A DNA stretch of 28,383 nt from Verrucomicrobiota bacterium (GTDB taxonomy: Bacteria > Verrucomicrobiota > Verrucomicrobiia > Opitutales > Opitutaceae). The stretch's first letter is position 1; each line of letters begins with the position of its first letter. Where the stretch lies: the NCBI GenBank assembly GCA_023433275.1, contig JAEZDN010000091.1:1-28383 (forward strand), given 5' to 3'. The position numbers and the translations under genes were made by a program. Below the pieces are notes generated by a model. It did not search any database. It saw nothing but the letters and a program-made list of their open reading frames with translations, and was not told the origin of the DNA. Positions 24,471 to 28,383 of this stretch are shown piece after piece.

Positions 24471-25946
24471 TCAGGTGCGCCTGCGTTCGGGCATCGGCAG
24501 CGGTCCGGTGCGCGAGGGCATCGGGGAAAAGTCGGGACGCTTGAGGCCCTTGACCAGCTTGGTCACGTCGACGGGTTTGCCCGTGGCGAAGCATTCGTTC
24601 GCCGCGGCGCCGATGAGAATGGAGCAGGCGCCGGCGCGCTCGTCGGCGGCGCGCAGGTATTTGTCCTCGGGCGGCTGGGGCAGGAACATGTCGTCCAGCA
24701 TCACCTTGTCGCCGCCGCCGTGCGAGCCGGTGCCGCTCCACGCTTCGAGGCGCTTGGGCGCGCCGCGGAGGGGGACGACGGTGGTGGTGACGCCGCGCTC
24801 GGCGATCGCGCCCTGCGAGGCGTCGTTGGTGCCGGCGTTGACGTAGACTTGCTCGACGATGCGGTGCTCGAGGCGGCCGAGAGTGCCGTTAAAGGCGATC
24901 TGGTAACCCTCCCACGCGTTGAAGGCGTTCAGGCTGTAGTTGAGGGTGACGTTGTTGTCGTAGCCGACGATGACGTTCATCGTGTCCTCGATGTCGATGC
25001 GCGGGTGCCACACGCAGCGGTCGCGGAAGTAGCCGTCATGGTGCTCCTGGTCGAGGTAGAGCGCCTTGAGGCTGGGGTTGCCGGCGAGATTCATGAAGAA
25101 GCCGCATTTGTCCGCCTCGGGGCAGGTGTGGCAGCGCTCGTGATGCGACTGCAGGCCGAAGCGCTTCGCCATCTCGGGGGTGTAGAACTCGCGCTTGCCG
25201 GTGGCGGTGACGGAGACGGGCATGGCGCCGAGCCACCAGTTGACGAGGTCGAAGTGGTGGGTGGCCTTGTGGACCATGAGGCCGCCGGAGAATTTCTTCT
25301 CGCCGTGCCAGCGACGGAAATAATCGGCGCCGTGGCTGGTGTTGAGCAGCCATTGGAAGTCCACGGAGCGCACCTCGCCGATCTCGCCGGACATGAGGAT
25401 GTCCTTCACCTGCGTGCGGGGCGGTGAGTAGCGGTAATTGAAGAGCACGCGGACCTGCCTGCCGGTGCGGGCCCTGGCGTCGAGGATGCGCTGGGCCTTT
25501 TCCGCGGTGGTTGTCATCGGTTTTTCCGTGACCGTGTCGCAACCGAGTTCCATCGCGCGCACGATATAGTCGTCGTGCGTGGAATCCATCGTGGTGATGA
25601 TGACGACGTCGGGCTTGGTCTCGGCGACCATCTTGTCGAAGTCGGTGTGCACGTAGCCGCGCGGCACCGGTGCGCCGTTCTCGCCGGAGCGTTTCTGGGC
25701 GAGAGCGAGGCGACCGGGGTTCTTGTCGCACAGACCGACGAGTTCGGCGTGTTCCGCGTAGGTCTTTTCGATCGCGTCGTGGTACATGCGGTACCGGGAG
25801 CCGAGGCCCACGATGGCGTAGCGCTTGCGCTTGGGATTGGCGGCCTGGGCCAGCAGCGCCGGGGCCGCGCCGAGCGCGAGGCCGGCGGTGGAAAGGGTTT
25901 TCACGAAGGATCGCCGGTCAACGCCGGTAGGGGTGGGGTGGTTCAT
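24471..25946 (-). CDS. Gfo/Idh/MocA oxidoreductase with Tat signal
   Basis: A 491-residue protein. Residues 9-35 form a twin-arginine signal (DRRSFVKTLSTAGLALGAAP then ALLAQ), so it is probably exported folded with its cofactor. The Rossmann domain begins YAIVGLGSRYRMYHDAI; TEKPM is the conserved EKP motif of the family, and KATHHFDLVNWW holds the catalytic histidine region. An insertion with CHTC...C (about 265-280) may bind metal. Exported members are numerous in Verrucomicrobiota and Planctomycetota and act on sugars or glycosides; the substrate here is unknown. An upstream in-frame start would place 16 residues before the signal, so ATG at 25946 is preferred. It stands alone, and the 241-nt gap to the next gene shows no further feature. 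Confidence 0.92.
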   Translation of the reverse strand: MNHPTPTGVDRRSFVKTLSTAGLALGAAPALLAQAANPKRKRYAIVGLGSRYRMYHDAIEKTYAEHAELVGLCDKNPGRLALAQKRSGENGAPVPRGYVHTDFDKMVAETKPDVVIITTMDSTHDDYIVRAMELGCDTVTEKPMTTTAEKAQRILDARARTGRQVRVLFNYRYSPPRTQVKDILMSGEIGEVRSVDFQWLLNTSHGADYFRRWHGEKKFSGGLMVHKATHHFDLVNWWLGAMPVSVTATGKREFYTPEMAKRFGLQSHHERCHTCPEADKCGFFMNLAGNPSLKALYLDQEHHDGYFRDRCVWHPRIDIEDTMNVIVGYDNNVTLNYSLNAFNAWEGYQIAFNGTLGRLEHRIVEQVYVNAGTNDASQGAIAERGVTTTVVPLRGAPKRLEAWSGTGSHGGGDKVMLDDMFLPQPPEDKYLRAADERAGACSILIGAAANECFATGKPVDVTKLVKGLKRPDFSPMPSRTGPLPMPERRRT

Positions 25947-26187
25947 GGTAGTGGAAAGTTGGGCGAGCAAGCCGGGGTTGGGGCGCGCCGCCAATGGGGT
26001 GTCGGGAAGCTAGCCACGAACCTGCGCCTGCCAAGTGATAAGGCCCGCGACGACAACCCGGCGATTTCGGACGGTCCGCCCGGCGTGTCGTTCACCTATG
26101 AAACGAAGCGGTTGCCCGACGCGCCGCGGCACTTCGCATTTGCCTGCGGCTGGCGGTGTGGGACCATGGGGCGCAACCCAACTCCTG

Positions 26188-28365
26188 ATGCACAACTGGA
26201 AATTCTTCAGAACCGGCGGACTCGACCAGGCAACCGTGGCGACTGGCGACGATTTGCTCAACCTCAAGCACCTCGATCCAAAACTGTGGGTGGCGTTGAG
26301 CTGCCCGGTCAAGGGCCTTGAGCTGGATGAAGGCACGTTGAAGCTCCTGGACACCGATGGCGACGGGCGGATTCGCGTGCCCGAGATTCTGGCCGCGATC
26401 GACTGGGCGGCGACCCGGCTCAAGGACGTGGGCGTGCTGCTCGCGGGCACCGACGGCCTGCCGCTCTCCGCGATCAATGATGCGACGCCGGAGGGAAAGC
26501 TGCTGCTGGCGTCGACCCGGCAGATCCTCGCCACCCTGGGTCGCAAGGACGCCACCGTGATCACCGTGGCCGACAGCAGCAACACGGCGCAGATCTTTGC
26601 CTCCAGCGCGCTGAATGGCGACGGCGTGATACCGCCCGAGGCCACGGACGACGCGGCGGTGCAGGCGTTGATCAAGGACATCCTTGCGTGCATGGGCGGC
26701 ACGCCCGACCGCACGGGTTCGACCGGCGTGACGGCCGCGCAAATCGAGGCGTTCTTCAAGGAAGTGGCCGCCTACGCCGCGTGGGTGGGGCAGAGCTCCG
26801 CCAAGGAGATCGCGGTGCTCGGCGAGGGCACGGATTCCGCGGTGGCGGCGCTGCGCGCGGTGCGCGCGAAGGTGGATGATTATTTCGGCCGCTGCCGCCT
26901 CGCGGCGTTCGATGCCCGCGCCGCCGGCGCGCTCAACGGCGCCGAGACGGACTACCTGCAGATCGCGGCCAAGGACCTGAAGATCACCGCCGACGAGGTG
27001 GCCGGTTTCCCGCTGGCGCGCATCGAGGCTGGGCGACCGCTCCCTCTGGGCGAGGGCGTGAATCCCGCGTGGGCCGCCGCGCTGGCCACCCTCCAGCGCA
27101 CCGTCGTCACGCCCGTGCTCGGGGCGGGACGCAACGTCCTGACGGAAGCGGACTGGGCCGCGCTGAACGCGCGATTTGCCCCATACGAGACGTGGCTGGG
27201 CGGCAAGGCGGGCAGCGCGGTCGAGAAACTTGGCTTGCCCCGGATCAAGGAAATCCTCGCCGGGCCTGGCCAGGCGGCGCTCGCCGAACTCGTGCAACGC
27301 GACCGCGCGCTGGAACCGGAGTTCAAGGCCATCAGCGACGTGGACCGTCTCGCGCACTACCATCGAGACCTGCGCGCGATCCTGCACAATTTCGTCAACT
27401 TCGCCGATTTCTACTCCCCGGACCGCTGGGCGATCTTCCAGGCGGGCACGCTTTACCTCGACAGCCGGAGCACGGAGCTCTGCATCCGGGTCGACGCGCC
27501 GAATCCGCTGGCCGCGATGAGCAAGGCGTACATCGCCTACGTCGACTGCCGGCGCGCGGGTCATCCGGCCATTAAGGTGGCGGCCTGCATCACCCAGGGA
27601 GACTCGGACTATCTCTTCGTCGGGCGCAACGGCGTGTTCTACGACCGGCAGGGCAGGGATTGGGACGCGACCGTCACGGCGATCGTCGACAACCCGATCA
27701 GCATCCGGCAGGCGTTCTGGTCGCCGTACAAGAAGTTCGTGCGAATGATCGAGGAGCAGGTGGCCAAGCGCGCGGCCGCGGCGGAGGCGGAATCATCGGG
27801 CAAGCTTGCCACGGCCGCCGAGGGCGCCGCCAATGTGGACAAGACCAAGCCCGCCGCGGCCCCGAAGAAAGTCGATGTCGGCACGGTGGCCGCGCTGGGC
27901 GTGGCGGTTGGTGCGATCGGTGGCGCGATCGGCGCGGTCGTGACCGGGCTGGCGAGGCTCGCCATCTGGCAGCTGCCGCTCGTGGTGGTGGCCCTGATGC
28001 TCGTCATTTCCCTGCCCTCCATGATCATTGCCTGGATCAAGCTCCGGCAGCGCACCCTCGGGCCGATCCTTGAGGCGAATGGCTGGGCGATCAATGGCCG
28101 CGTGAAGATCAACCTGCCGTTCGGCACCAAGCTCACCGAGGTGGCCCGGTTGCCGGCGGGCGCGGTGCGGTCGCTCGATGATCCGTATGAAGACAAGGAC
28201 GCGGTGCGCCGCCGGAGGCTGGTGTGGGCGCTGGTAATCGTGCTCGTGGCCGCGGCGATTTACGTGCGGTGGGATCACAACCAGCGCGGGCATTACTTCT
28301 GGCAGGAACCCCCGCCAGCCCCCGCGGAAGCCCCCGCGGCTCCCGCGCCGGCACCGGCGAGCTGA
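26188..28365 (+). CDS. EF-hand-containing membrane protein of unknown function
   Basis: A 725-residue protein. A textbook EF-hand loop lies at residues 55-66 (DTDGDGRIRVPE, Asp at 1, 3 and 5, Glu at 12), with a weaker candidate near 140 (LNGDGVIPPE). The middle is long, helical and acidic (about 160-530); the C-terminus has an Ala/Lys linker, two or three membrane helices (about 570-625 and 675-690) and an Ala/Pro tail. There is no N-terminal signal peptide, so the large domain is probably cytoplasmic, tethered by the C-terminal helices. ATG 26188 is used: an in-frame extension to GTG 26035 adds 51 residues of basic, non-matching sequence. It may respond to calcium. No family name is offered. 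Confidence 0.8.
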   Translation: MHNWKFFRTGGLDQATVATGDDLLNLKHLDPKLWVALSCPVKGLELDEGTLKLLDTDGDGRIRVPEILAAIDWAATRLKDVGVLLAGTDGLPLSAINDATPEGKLLLASTRQILATLGRKDATVITVADSSNTAQIFASSALNGDGVIPPEATDDAAVQALIKDILACMGGTPDRTGSTGVTAAQIEAFFKEVAAYAAWVGQSSAKEIAVLGEGTDSAVAALRAVRAKVDDYFGRCRLAAFDARAAGALNGAETDYLQIAAKDLKITADEVAGFPLARIEAGRPLPLGEGVNPAWAAALATLQRTVVTPVLGAGRNVLTEADWAALNARFAPYETWLGGKAGSAVEKLGLPRIKEILAGPGQAALAELVQRDRALEPEFKAISDVDRLAHYHRDLRAILHNFVNFADFYSPDRWAIFQAGTLYLDSRSTELCIRVDAPNPLAAMSKAYIAYVDCRRAGHPAIKVAACITQGDSDYLFVGRNGVFYDRQGRDWDATVTAIVDNPISIRQAFWSPYKKFVRMIEEQVAKRAAAAEAESSGKLATAAEGAANVDKTKPAAAPKKVDVGTVAALGVAVGAIGGAIGAVVTGLARLAIWQLPLVVVALMLVISLPSMIIAWIKLRQRTLGPILEANGWAINGRVKINLPFGTKLTEVARLPAGAVRSLDDPYEDKDAVRRRRLVWALVIVLVAAAIYVRWDHNQRGHYFWQEPPPAPAEAPAAPAPAPAS

Positions 28366-28383
28366 TCGAGGGCGGGGCGGGAT

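Overview
This is a GC-rich bacterial segment with about 21 protein genes. No tRNA, rRNA, CRISPR array, transposase or phage gene is visible. Several features suggest a verrucomicrobial, Opitutaceae-like chromosome: a fused ccoNO oxidase gene, a one-haem CcoP, start codons that mostly lack Shine-Dalgarno sequences, and dense palindromic intergenic repeats. This placement is inference; no 16S or other taxonomic marker is present.

Layout. (1) 54-5023 looks like a nitric-oxide/low-oxygen response block: a His-rich polytopic membrane protein, a CopD-like membrane protein, a cupin, a DNR-class CRP/FNR regulator, a group III truncated globin, a RIC/YtfE-type di-iron repair protein and a universal stress protein. 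Two FNR/DNR-type boxes, each 29.5 bp from a -10-like hexamer, precede the copD-cupin-dnr operon and the RIC gene, so the regulator probably controls both itself and RIC. (2) 5096-6463 holds a PocR/AraC regulator and a convergent Cys/His-rich protein of unknown function. (3) 6646-15334 is a cbb3 oxidase locus in the order ccoS-ccoNO-ccoQ-ccoP-ccoG-small membrane protein-TauE/SafE-like gene-ccoI: structural subunits first, then Fe-S and copper assembly factors. (4) 15483-17516 has an orphan four-helix-bundle sensor and an M24 aminopeptidase. (5) 17943-24189 carries a YdiJ-type D-2-hydroxyglutarate/D-lactate dehydrogenase, an unrecognised 468-residue protein with an HxHH motif, and an ALDH7 aminoadipate-semialdehyde dehydrogenase, which together suggest lysine breakdown through 2-oxoadipate. 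(6) 24471-28365 has a Tat-exported Gfo/Idh/MocA oxidoreductase and an EF-hand membrane protein.

The least expected signal is the palindromic repeats. A GTAG-headed REP family occurs in gaps (9-36, 20975-21002, 24281-24359, with a related pair at 24384-24458). The same kind of element also lies in frame inside two genes: the small membrane protein between ccoG and the TauE-like gene, and the ydiJ-like gene. A different inverted repeat forms a roughly 39-residue in-frame insertion in ccoG. Repeat-derived peptide segments in respiratory proteins are the most interesting lead here.
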